36,588 nucleotides of DNA. Origin: Patescibacteria group bacterium (lineage in GTDB: Bacteria; Patescibacteriota; Minisyncoccia; Phycocordibacterales; Phycocordibacteraceae). The notes below the pieces were generated by a model. That model did no database searches and had not been told where the DNA came from. It saw only the letters and a list, made by a program, of their open reading frames with translations. Position numbers and translations under genes: made by a program. The DNA is taken from NCBI GenBank assembly GCA_024653825.1, contig JANLHF010000016.1, positions 1 through 36,588 of the forward strand, in the 5' to 3' direction. This document shows positions 1 to 8,144 of the stretch, in pieces (within the stretch, counting starts at the first letter, position 1; every line of letters starts with the position of its first letter).

Positions 1-74
1 AGATTCGAACTCTCGGAGGGTTGCCCCTCACACGCTTTCCAAGCGTGCGCACTAGACCGCTATGCGACGCCTCC
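1..74 (-). tRNA. tRNA-Ser(GGA), 3' end cut by window edge
   Basis: Read on the minus strand the gene starts GGAGGCGTCGC at 74 and runs off the window at 1. The anticodon arm is CACGC / TTGGAAA / GCGTG, which places anticodon GGA at 40-38 and identifies serine (UCC/UCU codons). The long variable arm expected of a class II tRNA is present (stem around GAGGG...CCCTC), followed by the T arm with TTCGAATC. Only the acceptor 3' strand is missing, so whether CCA is encoded cannot be judged. Confidence 0.93.
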
Positions 75-105
75 GTATGCATTTGTTATACCAGAAAAAG
101 GCGTT

Positions 106-1005
106 TTACGCCTGTGGGGCGAGGAGCGCCTTGATGCGATCGGGAATGGGTGGGTGGGTGGAAAAAAGTTTTTCTATCCAACCGCTGGGACCTTTGCTCG
201 TCGTGCCAAATGGACTACTGATGAAGAGGTGCGCGGTTGCGGTGTTCGCACTCTTCATCGGTGCAGCATACCCGCCTATCTTTTGGAGCGCGGAAGCAAG
301 CCCTTCGGGATAGCGCGTAAGAAGCGTGCCTGATGCATCGGCAAGAAATTCGCGCCGGCGCGAGACAGCGAGCTGAATAAGCTTCGCAGCAATCGGTGCG
401 AGCACGATGCCCACGACTGCAAGCACCATAAGAATCGCGTTCCCCTGCTTGTTGTCACTGTGACCACCGCCCCAAAATGACATTCTAATAAAAATATTCG
501 CAACGATGGCGGCGAAACCTGCGAGTACCACCGCAATAGTCATAAGCAGTATGTCGCGATTCTTGATGTGCGAGAGCTCATGAGCGATGACCCCCTCGAG
601 CTCGGGACGCGAGAGCATCGCGAGCAGGCCGGTCGTCGCACAGACGACCGCGTGCGTCTCGTCGCGTCCAGTGGCAAAGGCATTCGGTGCCGGATCGTCT
701 ATCACATAGAGCTTCGGCTTCGGGAGCCCAGCGATAATGGAGAGATTCTCGGTCACGGTGTAGAAATCAAAGAATTCTTCGCGCGAGGCCAGCCGCGCAT
801 GATTGAGCGAGAGGACAAGCTTGTCCGAATTCCAGTACGCGTAAAAATTAGTCCCAACGGCCAAAATAACGGCAACGTAGAGAATAAACGGGTCGCCGTA
901 ATACCACGAGATGGCGTAGCCGACTGCAATGACGACAATCAAAAAGCCGAATACCAACATCCAGGTTCGTCGGATGTTACTGGCGCGCTGTTCGTAGAGG
1001 TTCAT
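106..1005 (-). CDS. htpX: HtpX-like M48 membrane zinc metalloprotease
   Basis: This 299-residue protein is a membrane-bound M48 protease of the HtpX family, which cleaves damaged or misfolded membrane proteins in stress response. Two hydrophobic segments lie near residues 15-32 and 41-58. The zinc site is HELSH at 142-146 (ligands H142 and H146, catalytic E143), and the RRREFLAD stretch near 217-224 supplies the usual third ligand, glutamate. Two more hydrophobic segments follow the active site (about 154-172 and 191-210). The length is close to the family norm of about 290. It is the last gene of a lemA / diguanylate cyclase / htpX unit and overlaps the cyclase stop by four bases (ATGA at 1005-1002), which suggests translational coupling. 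LemA and HtpX are neighbours in many bacteria. Confidence 0.93.
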   Translation of the reverse strand: MNLYEQRASNIRRTWMLVFGFLIVVIAVGYAISWYYGDPFILYVAVILAVGTNFYAYWNSDKLVLSLNHARLASREEFFDFYTVTENLSIIAGLPKPKLYVIDDPAPNAFATGRDETHAVVCATTGLLAMLSRPELEGVIAHELSHIKNRDILLMTIAVVLAGFAAIVANIFIRMSFWGGGHSDNKQGNAILMVLAVVGIVLAPIAAKLIQLAVSRRREFLADASGTLLTRYPEGLASALQKIGGYAAPMKSANTATAHLFISSPFGTTSKGPSGWIEKLFSTHPPIPDRIKALLAPQA

Positions 1006-1634
1006 TGCCCTGAATACACTTTGACGGCATTGCGGCCGGAATGTTTGGCGTCATAAAGAGCCTGGTCCGCGTGCGCTCGGATGTCTCCGGGCGTTTCTGC
1101 TCCACTGAGTTGGGCGATCCCGAAACTTGCCGTTACGTTCAAGTTTGGATAATCCTTGAAGGTGAGCGCCTGGATTTCTTTTCGAAGTTTCTCCCCCTTC
1201 TCCATTGCCTGTTCCACCTCCGTCCCCTCGAGGAGAATCGCGATCTCTTCCCCGCCGATACGTGCGACGACGTCTACTTCCCGAACTGAACGCTTAAGCA
1301 ACGCGCACACCTCTTTTAAAACTACATCCCCGCCCGCATGGCCGAGCGTGTCGTTCACCTTCTTGAAATGATCGATGTCAAGATAGACCAAGGAGGCCGG
1401 TATTTTCTCACGGCGAGCTAGCCCTATAAACTGTTCAAGTCGATTCGTGAATCCAAGAAGATTCGAGGTGCCCGTGAGCTCATCCGTAACAATCTGCGCC
1501 TCAAGGTCTTTCCTAAATTTGGCACCATACGCTGTCCGCTCATCGGTATAGTCATCCTTTTCTTCTTCGGTTATTCCTACTAGTTTTTCATCAGCCCTTT
1601 CTATCCGACGACGAACCGTCTTTTCTGATTCCAT
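1002..1634 (-). CDS. GGDEF-domain diguanylate cyclase, soluble
   Basis: A 210-residue protein predicted to make cyclic di-GMP from two GTP. A charged, helical N-terminus (about 1-45) leads into a full GGDEF domain. The pre-domain motif DELTG is at 51-55, the metal-binding aspartates lie in YLDIDHFK at 84-91, and the active-site loop is GGEEI at 127-131, a normal active variant of GGDEF. The inhibitory I-site RxxD is present at 118-121, exactly five residues before GGEEI, so product feedback is expected. No membrane segment or sensory domain is visible. The start lies three bases after the lemA stop and the stop overlaps the htpX start, so all three genes are probably one transcript. Membership of the GGDEF family is clear; actual c-di-GMP signalling in this organism is inferred. 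Confidence 0.92.
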   Translation of the reverse strand: MESEKTVRRRIERADEKLVGITEEEKDDYTDERTAYGAKFRKDLEAQIVTDELTGTSNLLGFTNRLEQFIGLARREKIPASLVYLDIDHFKKVNDTLGHAGGDVVLKEVCALLKRSVREVDVVARIGGEEIAILLEGTEVEQAMEKGEKLRKEIQALTFKDYPNLNVTASFGIAQLSGAETPGDIRAHADQALYDAKHSGRNAVKVYSGQ

Positions 1635-1637
1635 ACT

Positions 1638-2198
1638 TCAGAACTGCACCTTTATCGGTTCCTTCGCGGCGGCATCCGCGGCCGCAAGTTCAAAGAGATC
1701 CATCGGTTTGAAACCGAATGAGTTTGCAATGAGATTACCGGGGAACGTCTGTTCTGCCGTATTGAGCGTCATCACAGTCGTATTATAGAAGCGGCGTGAG
1801 GCCTGAATCTTGTCCTCGGTGTCGGCGAGCTCCTTCTGGAGCTGAAGGAAGTTCTGATTCGCCTTCAGGTCCGGATACGCCTCAGAGACGGCGAAGAGGG
1901 TCTTCAGCGCTCCCGAGAGCATATTCTCCGCCTGTGCCTTCTTTTCTGTACCAGTCGCACCCATTGCGGCGGCACGCGCCTTCGTCACATTTTCAAAGGC
2001 ACTTGATTCATGCGTGGCGTAGCCCTTCACCGTTTCCACAAGGTTTGGGATAAGGTCATAACGGCGTTTGAGTTGCACCTGAATATCTGCCCATGCCTCT
2101 TTCGCCCGATTGACGAGCGTAATAAGGCGGTTGTACGCGGCGATAGTCCAGATTACGATAAGCGCAAGAACAATAAGAATGATGGTGGTTGTAGACAT
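1638..2198 (-). CDS. lemA: LemA family protein
   Basis: A 186-residue LemA protein: one N-terminal transmembrane helix (about 5-21) followed by a long alpha-helical domain outside the membrane. The family signature around YNRLITLVNRAKEAW and RRYDLIPNLVE (residues 22-56) is intact and the length is typical. The biochemical role of LemA is not settled; it is often encoded next to htpX or other envelope-stress genes, as here. It is the first gene of the lemA / GGDEF / htpX unit. A TATACT box ends 6 nt before the ATG and no Shine-Dalgarno site is present, so the mRNA probably starts at or next to the start codon. Confidence 0.93.
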   Translation of the reverse strand: MSTTTIILIVLALIVIWTIAAYNRLITLVNRAKEAWADIQVQLKRRYDLIPNLVETVKGYATHESSAFENVTKARAAAMGATGTEKKAQAENMLSGALKTLFAVSEAYPDLKANQNFLQLQKELADTEDKIQASRRFYNTTVMTLNTAEQTFPGNLIANSFGFKPMDLFELAAADAAAKEPIKVQF

Positions 2199-2204
2199 AC
2201 TCTT

Positions 2205-2210
2205 AGTATA
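2205..2210 (-). promoter_or_regulatory. -10 box of lemA operon (leaderless type)
   Basis: TATACT on the minus strand with TGG just upstream (an extended -10 feel) lies 6 nt before the lemA ATG. Transcription starting the usual 6-8 nt downstream would begin at the start codon. Confidence 0.7.
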
Positions 2211-2216
2211 CCAAAA

Positions 2217-3353
2217 CTAGTGCACTGCGCGAGCGACCGCTTTCATCACACGCGGGTCGAGCATATCGGGGATGATTTTTGCTGCAGTCGGGCGGACGAC
2301 GAGCGTCGCGAGCGCACGGGCCGCACGGATCTTCGTTTCCTGTGTTATCTTTTTCACACCCTTATCAAGCGCACCACGGAAGATGCCTGGGAACACGAGT
2401 GAATTATTGATTTGATTTGGAAAATCGGAACGACCAGTGGCAATGACTGCCGCCCCCGCCCGCCTTGCGTCTTCCGGCAGGATTTCCGGTTCTGGATTCG
2501 CCATCGCGAAGATGATGCTCCGTGGCGCCATACTCGCCACGTGCGCGGCCTTGAGCAATCCCCTGCCCGAGACGCCGATGAAAACATCGACGTCTCGCAT
2601 CGCGTCCGCGAGGTCGCCCTTCACCTTGCGTGGATTTGTGAGTTTCGCGAGTTCTGCTTTATGAGAATTCAGGTCAGCACGTCCGGCATAAATCGTCCCC
2701 AAGCGGTCAAGAAGGACGATGTCTTTGACGCCGGCCGCGACAAGTAGTTTGGCAACTGCGGTGCCGGCCGCCCCCGCGCCACTTATTACCACTCGGAGTT
2801 TCTTCATATCTTTCTTCACCACCTTCGCCGCATTGATGAGCCCCGCGAGGACGACGATGGCCGTGCCGTGTTGGTCATCGTGCATCACCGGTATGTCGAG
2901 TTCCTCAACGAGACGCTTCTCGATGTCGAAACACTTCGGCGCCGCGATGTCCTCGAGATTGATGCCGCCGAAGGAGGGCGCGATAGCCTTCACGATTCGT
3001 ACAATTTCGTCCGGATCTTGCGTATCCAATACCAGCGGCCACGCGTCAATATTTGCCTTCCCTTTGAAGATAAGCGCCTTCCCTTCCATCACCGGCAGCG
3101 CACCGTAGGGACCGATATTCCCGAGACCCAAGACCGCCGAACCGTCGGAAACGACGGCAACGCTGTTCTTCTTTACCGACAGATTCCGTGTTTCTTTCGG
3201 GTGCTTCGCGAGATAGGAAGAGGCGACGGCGACGCCCGGCGTATACCAGAGCGAGAAATCTTTTTTCACCGCGAGCTTCACGCGCGCCCTAGTCTCTATC
3301 CGCGCGCCCTGTCTCTTAAATGCGGCGAGTATCTTTTTTGATTTTGTGTCCAT
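2217..3353 (-). CDS. NAD(P)-dependent malic enzyme
   Basis: A 378-residue malic enzyme converting malate to pyruvate and CO2 with reduction of NAD(P)+. It is the short bacterial form. The N-terminal catalytic half contains LWYTPGVA (catalytic Tyr near residue 37), the GKANIDAWPLV region, the metal-binding NLEDIAAPKCFDIE motif and PVMHDDQHGTA. The C-terminal Rossmann half begins with ISGAGAAGTA, the dinucleotide-binding loop. In a fermentative small-genome cell it could supply pyruvate and reducing power. It is transcribed divergently from recG, and the ATG is 9 nt from a TATACT box, with no Shine-Dalgarno site. Choice between NAD and NADP, and between maeA- and maeB-type names, cannot be made from the sequence alone. 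Confidence 0.93.
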   Translation of the reverse strand: MDTKSKKILAAFKRQGARIETRARVKLAVKKDFSLWYTPGVAVASSYLAKHPKETRNLSVKKNSVAVVSDGSAVLGLGNIGPYGALPVMEGKALIFKGKANIDAWPLVLDTQDPDEIVRIVKAIAPSFGGINLEDIAAPKCFDIEKRLVEELDIPVMHDDQHGTAIVVLAGLINAAKVVKKDMKKLRVVISGAGAAGTAVAKLLVAAGVKDIVLLDRLGTIYAGRADLNSHKAELAKLTNPRKVKGDLADAMRDVDVFIGVSGRGLLKAAHVASMAPRSIIFAMANPEPEILPEDARRAGAAVIATGRSDFPNQINNSLVFPGIFRGALDKGVKKITQETKIRAARALATLVVRPTAAKIIPDMLDPRVMKAVARAVH

Positions 3354-3362
3354 AGAATCGCC

Positions 3363-3370
3363 AGTATACT
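3363..3370. promoter_or_regulatory. Overlapping divergent -10 boxes, malic enzyme / recG
   Basis: The run AGTATACT holds TATACT on the minus strand (3368-3363, 9 nt before the malic enzyme ATG) and TATACT on the plus strand (3365-3370, 8 nt before the recG GTG). The two boxes share four base pairs, so one melted region could serve both directions. Confidence 0.65.
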
Positions 3371-3378
3371 ATACGGGA

Positions 3379-5577
3379 GTGAACCCTCCAGACCTTATTG
3401 AACGACACTTTGCGCGGCTTCGGCCGGAGCAGAAGCGGGCGCTTCATAAGCTCGGAATACGGACTATTCGCGACCTGCTGTATCACTTCCCCGCCCGTTA
3501 CGAATCGAGCGGAGACGTCGGGACTATCGCCGGAGTAAGCGCCGGAGCCGAGGTGACGCTCTACGGCACCGTGCGAAAGCCGGATATCAGGAAGACATGG
3601 AAGAGCCGTCGGCCGATAGCCGAAGCGTGGCTCGAAGATGTCTCGGGAAAAATAAAGATGATGTGGTTCTCCCAGCCCTACATCGCCAAATCACTCCATG
3701 ACGGCATGGTGGTCAAAGTAAGCGGAAAGATAGCGGGAGCCGGAGCAAAAATATATTTAGCGAATCCGGCGATTGATAAGTCACCAATTAATCCGGACGA
3801 GGCGAACAATTCTCTCTTCAGCCGAGGAGACCGAAACCGGGGTGACTCCTCGCGCGAGAGAGGTGTCTCCTCGGTTCCGGCTTTGTATCCAATCTATCCG
3901 GAGAGTCAGGGCATCTCGTCGCTCTGGCTGATGCACGCGGTGCGGAAAGTGTTTGAAACAAAAGTGCACGAAAATATCGAAGACCCCATCCCTGAAGAGA
4001 TTCTCGTGCGATACAAACTACCTTCTCTCTCTTCTTCTCTCGTGTTCATCCACGCGCCACAAAAGCAACCCGACGCGGACGCGGCGCGGAAGCGATTCGC
4101 CTTTGAAGAAGTGTTCGCGCTCCAAATCGTCATGCAACAGCGCAGGAACGCGCTCCTGCGCGAAGAAGCACTCCCTGTCGCCGTGGACCGTACGAAGCTC
4201 GCAGACTTCATCGCGTCATTCCCCTTCCCTGCGACCGAGGCGCAGATGCAGGCGATAGAAACTATCGTAAAGGATTTTGAAAAGCCTCACCCGATGCTCC
4301 GGCTCCTCGAGGGCGACGTGGGTAGCGGTAAGACCGCCGTAGCCGCCGCAACTGCCTACCTCGTCGCAACGTCGCTACCAAAAGGGAGAATCGCAGGAGC
4401 TCTCCAAGTCGCGTATCTCTGCCCGACTGAAATTCTCGCGAAACAGCATTTCTCGACCTTTGTTTCCTACTTCCGCGACCATCCGATACCGATTGGCCTT
4501 ATTACCGGAAGTGAGTGCCGCGTATTCCCTTCCAAGGTTCGCTACGAGGAGTCAGCGAAGCTCACCAAAGCGACATTCCGAAAGCGCGTCACTGATGGGC
4601 TCATACCTATCGTTATCGGCACACATGCGATTATTGAGAAGTCGCTCTCATTTAAATATTTCGCCTACGCCATCATCGACGAACAACATCGCTTCGGCAC
4701 GGTGCACCGGCAAAAGCTCGCGACCAAGGACGACATTGCGCCACACCTTCTCTCGATGACGGCAACGCCCATCCCACGCACGCTCGCACTCACCCTCTAT
4801 GGAGACCTCGACCTGACCGTGCTCGATCAGATGCCGCTCGGACGGAAAACGGTCATCACTGAGATCCTTGGCAAAGAACAGCGTGAACGCGCATACGAGC
4901 GTGTCCACGCTGAGCTCGTGGCAGGCCATCAGGCATATGTCATTTGTCCGCGCATTGATGAACCTGATCCGGCAAAGGAACTCGCACTCCAGGCGAAGTC
5001 GGTGAAGGCTGAGGCGGCGCGTTTAAAAAAAGAGGTGTTCCCCGAGGCGGCTATCGACATCCTGCACAGTAAGATGACGCCGGCAGAAAAAGAAAAGACG
5101 ATGTTGAAGTTCGAGCGCGGCGAGACGAATATTCTTGTGGCGACTTCTGTCGTCGAAGTCGGCGTGAACGTCCCGAACGCGACGGTCATTCTTATCGAAG
5201 GAGCAGAGCGCTTCGGACTCGCCCAGCTTCATCAATTGCGCGGTCGCGTCATCCGCTCCACGCATCAGTCGTACTGCTTCGCACTCCCCGAATCCTCCGG
5301 CGAGACAACACGCGAGCGTATGAAAGCTTTTAAGAATGCAAAAAATGGCTTCGAGCTCGCCGAATACGACCTCGCGCTTCGCGGCGCGGGCGAGCTCGCG
5401 GGCGGCCGGCAGTGGGGCGTCTCCGACATCGCTATGGAAGCATTGAAAAATATAAAACTCGTCGAAGCCGCCCGCACCGAGGCCGCCCAGCTCGTCGCTC
5501 GCGATTCAGACTTACACAATCACCCCTCCCTCGCCTCCCGCGCCCTCGCCGCCGACAAAGAGATGCATTTGGAATAG
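3379..5577 (+). CDS. recG: ATP-dependent DNA helicase RecG
   Basis: A 732-residue RecG helicase, which remodels stalled replication forks and branch-migrates Holliday junctions. The N-terminal wedge/OB region covers roughly residues 1-250 (LRPEQKRALHKLGI, then DLLYHFPARYE). The motor follows: Walker A GDVGSGKT near 315-322, the DExH box as DEQHRFG near 434-440, SMTATPIPRTLALT as motif III, and the C-terminal helicase motifs VVEVGVNVPNA and QLRGRVIR (the RecG QLHQLRGRVGR equivalent). E. coli RecG is 693 residues. An upstream in-frame ATG at 3346 would put the start inside the antisense malic enzyme start and upstream of the promoter. I prefer GTG at 3379 because a TATACT box ends 8 nt before it, giving a near-leaderless mRNA. 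Confidence 0.92.
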   Translation: MNPPDLIERHFARLRPEQKRALHKLGIRTIRDLLYHFPARYESSGDVGTIAGVSAGAEVTLYGTVRKPDIRKTWKSRRPIAEAWLEDVSGKIKMMWFSQPYIAKSLHDGMVVKVSGKIAGAGAKIYLANPAIDKSPINPDEANNSLFSRGDRNRGDSSRERGVSSVPALYPIYPESQGISSLWLMHAVRKVFETKVHENIEDPIPEEILVRYKLPSLSSSLVFIHAPQKQPDADAARKRFAFEEVFALQIVMQQRRNALLREEALPVAVDRTKLADFIASFPFPATEAQMQAIETIVKDFEKPHPMLRLLEGDVGSGKTAVAAATAYLVATSLPKGRIAGALQVAYLCPTEILAKQHFSTFVSYFRDHPIPIGLITGSECRVFPSKVRYEESAKLTKATFRKRVTDGLIPIVIGTHAIIEKSLSFKYFAYAIIDEQHRFGTVHRQKLATKDDIAPHLLSMTATPIPRTLALTLYGDLDLTVLDQMPLGRKTVITEILGKEQRERAYERVHAELVAGHQAYVICPRIDEPDPAKELALQAKSVKAEAARLKKEVFPEAAIDILHSKMTPAEKEKTMLKFERGETNILVATSVVEVGVNVPNATVILIEGAERFGLAQLHQLRGRVIRSTHQSYCFALPESSGETTRERMKAFKNAKNGFELAEYDLALRGAGELAGGRQWGVSDIAMEALKNIKLVEAARTEAAQLVARDSDLHNHPSLASRALAADKEMHLE

Positions 5578-5601
5578 CTCTGCGTTAGTATTCAAATACG
5601 A

Positions 5602-5675
5602 CCGCCCCTAGCTCAGCTGGTTAGAGCATCGAGCTTATACCTCGAGGGTCCTTGGTTCGAGTCCAAGGGGGCGGA
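5602..5675 (+). tRNA. tRNA-Ile(UAU)
   Basis: The acceptor stem is CCGCCCC (5602-5608) paired with GGGGCGG (5668-5674), with A5675 as discriminator and no encoded CCA. The D arm is GCTC...GAGC, the anticodon arm TCGAG / CTTATAC / CTCGA, and the T arm CTTGG / TTCGAGT / CCAAG. The loop gives anticodon TAT at 5636-5638, reading AUA isoleucine codons directly. Most bacteria read AUA with a CAU tRNA modified to lysidine, so this form is uncommon. Confidence 0.9.
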
Positions 5676-5680
5676 CAAGT

Positions 5681-7633
5681 TTATGCGACGCCGCCGGGAG
5701 TGCTCGGGATGATATCGATTCCTTCTTCGTCGCGCTTTTTGGGAGTGATGCCGTTCGCGATGAGAATCTTTTCAAACTCGGTGCGCTCAATGGTTTCTTT
5801 CTCGATGAGCTCCTTCGCTATCGCGTCGAGTGCGCCGCGGTGTTCGCCGATGACCTTTTCTGCGCGCGCTTTCGCTTCGTCAATGATGCGTGACACCTCG
5901 GCATCAATGTGAGACGCGACTTCTTCAGAATACGGTTCGTTCCCAAGCTGCCGGTCACCGAACGCTATCGGCCCCAACTTCTCGCTCATCCCGTAGCGAG
6001 TGACCATTTCTCGAGCGATTGCCGTGATGACTGCAAGATCATTAGAAGGGCCGGTGGTGACATCATCAAAAAGCATTTCTTCAGCAACGTAGCCCCCAAG
6101 TGTTGCGGCGATGTCATCGAGGAATTGTTTCTTCGACTGCATCTTCCGATCTTCGAACGGAAGCTTCAGCGTATAGCCGGCTGCGCGCCCACGACTGATA
6201 ATGGAAATTTTGTGTACCGGGTCGGCATTCGGCAGCACCGAAGAGACGAGGGCATGGCCGGCCTCATGATAGCTCGTGACCTCTTTTTCTTTTTTGGAGA
6301 GCAGGTGACTCTTGCGTTCGGGACCGAGCATCACCTTCTCTATGGAGCGAATAAGATCATATTGCGTTACCTCTTTCCGGCTCTCACGCGCGGCAAGGAT
6401 CGCGCCCTCATTCATGAGCGAATTGAGCTCGGCGCCCGAGAAGCCCGGCGTGCGTTCGGCGACGACGGCAAGATTTACATCCGGCCCCAATGGCTTCTTT
6501 ACTGCGTGAACCTTAAGTATTTCTTCGCGGTCGCGACGATCCGGCAGGTCAATCGTCACGCGTCGGTCAAAACGCCCGGGGCGGAGCAACGCCGGATCGA
6601 GCACATCAGGACGGTTCGTTGCCGCCATCACCACGACCTTTTCAGTCGGCTCGAAGCCGTCCATCTCGACGAGAATCTGATTGAGCGTCTGCTCACGCTC
6701 ATCGTTACCACCGCCAACTCCAGTCCCGCGCACGCGCCCGACCGCGTCGATCTCATCGACGAAGATGATGGCGGGAGCGGCCTTCTTCGCGAGCTGGAAG
6801 AGATCGCGCACACGAGAAGCGCCAACGCCAACGAACATTTCGACGAACTCGCTTCCCGAGATGGAGAAGAACGGAACTGAAGCCTCTCCCGCCACTGCGC
6901 GCGCAAGCAAGGTCTTACCGGTCCCCGGTGCGCCCATCAGAATGATACCCTTCGGGATGCGCGCACCGATATCGAGAAACTTCTTCGGACTTTTAAGGAA
7001 ATCAACAATCTCAAGCAGTTCCTCCTTCGCCTCGCGTGCGCCAGCCACATCCTTAAACGTAACGCGTTGCGAGATATCGGCAGGATCAATAACGCGCGCC
7101 TTTGACTGCCCGAAGGTGAATGCCTGCATACCCGCGCCCTTCACTTGTCGTGAGAGAAACCAGAAAAGAAATACAAAAAAGAGAATCGGAATGATGATCG
7201 GCGCGAGCGTGAGAAACCAGAATTGGAATCCCGACTGCCCTTGTATGGTAATCGAGACCTTAGCAAGCTCCGCAGGAGTGACCCCATAGGTGGCGAGTGT
7301 CTCTGGGAGGCCGGCCGACGGGTCCTTACGCGACGTCTTCACCGACTTATCGGCGTAGGTGAGGTCGAGAGAATCGCCGTTGACTGTAATCGTTTCTATC
7401 TTCCCTGCTGCGACATCGGCCGCAACGACTGAAAGAGGGACATCATTTGCCGGCTGCATAAAACTCGCGGCCAGCGAATACACGCTCATCAAGAGCAGAA
7501 ATATAAGAACGGTAGTTATGAGATTGCCGAAGAATGAGGGGCCACCTCCGCCAAGCAACCTCCGCCAGCCGCGCACCTGTTTCGGTACGGCGGGCTTCTT
7601 CCCCTTTGGCTTTTTTGGAGAAACTGGAGCCAT
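5681..7633 (-). CDS. ftsH: ATP-dependent zinc metalloprotease FtsH
   Basis: A 650-residue FtsH, the membrane-anchored AAA+ protease that extracts and degrades membrane and some cytosolic proteins. A basic N-terminal tail is followed by transmembrane helices near 35-58 and 139-160 flanking the small external domain. The AAA+ module has Walker A GAPGTGKT at 234-241, Walker B FVDEID at 291-296 and the second region of homology with RPGRFDRR at 351-358. The protease site is HEAGH at 456-460. Length is normal. It is divergent from smpB, with only 23 bp between start codons. A TATAGT box ends 8 nt before the ATG and no Shine-Dalgarno site is seen, so the mRNA is probably leaderless. FtsH is one of the proteases known to degrade tmRNA-tagged proteins in other bacteria. 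Confidence 0.96.
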   Translation of the reverse strand: MAPVSPKKPKGKKPAVPKQVRGWRRLLGGGGPSFFGNLITTVLIFLLLMSVYSLAASFMQPANDVPLSVVAADVAAGKIETITVNGDSLDLTYADKSVKTSRKDPSAGLPETLATYGVTPAELAKVSITIQGQSGFQFWFLTLAPIIIPILFFVFLFWFLSRQVKGAGMQAFTFGQSKARVIDPADISQRVTFKDVAGAREAKEELLEIVDFLKSPKKFLDIGARIPKGIILMGAPGTGKTLLARAVAGEASVPFFSISGSEFVEMFVGVGASRVRDLFQLAKKAAPAIIFVDEIDAVGRVRGTGVGGGNDEREQTLNQILVEMDGFEPTEKVVVMAATNRPDVLDPALLRPGRFDRRVTIDLPDRRDREEILKVHAVKKPLGPDVNLAVVAERTPGFSGAELNSLMNEGAILAARESRKEVTQYDLIRSIEKVMLGPERKSHLLSKKEKEVTSYHEAGHALVSSVLPNADPVHKISIISRGRAAGYTLKLPFEDRKMQSKKQFLDDIAATLGGYVAEEMLFDDVTTGPSNDLAVITAIAREMVTRYGMSEKLGPIAFGDRQLGNEPYSEEVASHIDAEVSRIIDEAKARAEKVIGEHRGALDAIAKELIEKETIERTEFEKILIANGITPKKRDEEGIDIIPSTPGGVA

Positions 7634-7641
7634 AATAAGGT

Positions 7642-7649
7642 ACTATACT
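7642..7649. promoter_or_regulatory. Overlapping divergent -10 boxes, ftsH / smpB
   Basis: ACTATACT holds TATAGT on the minus strand (7647-7642, 8 nt before the ftsH ATG) and TATACT on the plus strand (7644-7649, 7 nt before the smpB ATG). The 23-bp intergenic space leaves no room for leaders, so both mRNAs should start at or within two bases of their start codons. Confidence 0.72.
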
Positions 7650-7656
7650 CTTTCAT

Positions 7657-8100
7657 ATGGCCCTCGTCGAATATAAAAAGGCACTTCTGAAATACTTCCC
7701 GCTTGAAAGCTTTGCAGCGGGTCTTGAGTTATTGGGACCCGAGGTAAAGTCGCTCCGCAACAAGCAGGGCTCGCTTGACGGCGCCCGCGTGGTGGTACGC
7801 GCGGGCGAAGCCTTCATCGTCGGTATGACCATCCCGCCGTACCAGATGGCGAATACACCGAAGGACTACGACCCCGAACGAACGCGCCGTCTCCTGCTCT
7901 CTAAGAGAGAAATAGCTGAACTCGCTGCCGCCGAATCAAAGAAGGGGTTGACAATTGTTCCTCTTGAGGTGTATACTAGTGGCAGGTTCGTGAAAGCGCG
8001 CGTCGCGATTGTCCGCGGTAAAGGTAAGTCAGACAAGCGCGAAGACCTAAAGAAGAAAGATGCGCTTCGTGAAGCGGGCCGCGTATTGAAAAATCGCTAG
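7657..8100 (+). CDS. smpB: SsrA-binding protein SmpB
   Basis: A 147-residue SmpB, the RNA-binding partner that carries tmRNA to stalled ribosomes. The beta-barrel core is recognisable: the N-terminal YKKALLKYFPLESFAAGLELLGPEVKSLR, followed by GSLDGARVVVRAGEAFIVGMTIPPYQMAN, and the RTRRLLLSKREIAEL helix near 81-95. The C-terminal KGKSDKREDLKKKD tail (about 122-135) is the segment that folds into the mRNA path and mimics mRNA. The family is usually 150-160 residues, so this one is slightly short. The tmRNA gene begins 44 bp after the stop, in the same direction. The ATG is 7 nt after a TATACT box, with no Shine-Dalgarno site. Confidence 0.95.
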   Translation: MALVEYKKALLKYFPLESFAAGLELLGPEVKSLRNKQGSLDGARVVVRAGEAFIVGMTIPPYQMANTPKDYDPERTRRLLLSKREIAELAAAESKKGLTIVPLEVYTSGRFVKARVAIVRGKGKSDKREDLKKKDALREAGRVLKNR

Positions 8101-8144
8101 TCCGATCAATCGCAGAAAGCACAGAATGGTATCCTGTATTTTCT

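Noticed and set aside
1002-1005. UGA recoded as an amino acid (as in some candidate phyla)
   Set aside because: UGA serves as a normal stop for several genes here (for example the cyclase and the dead M14 copy), and complete families end at it.
5909-6880. 323-codon plus-strand open frame
   Set aside because: It lies wholly antisense to ftsH, whose protein has all family motifs; the antisense translation shows no recognisable domain and no start signals.
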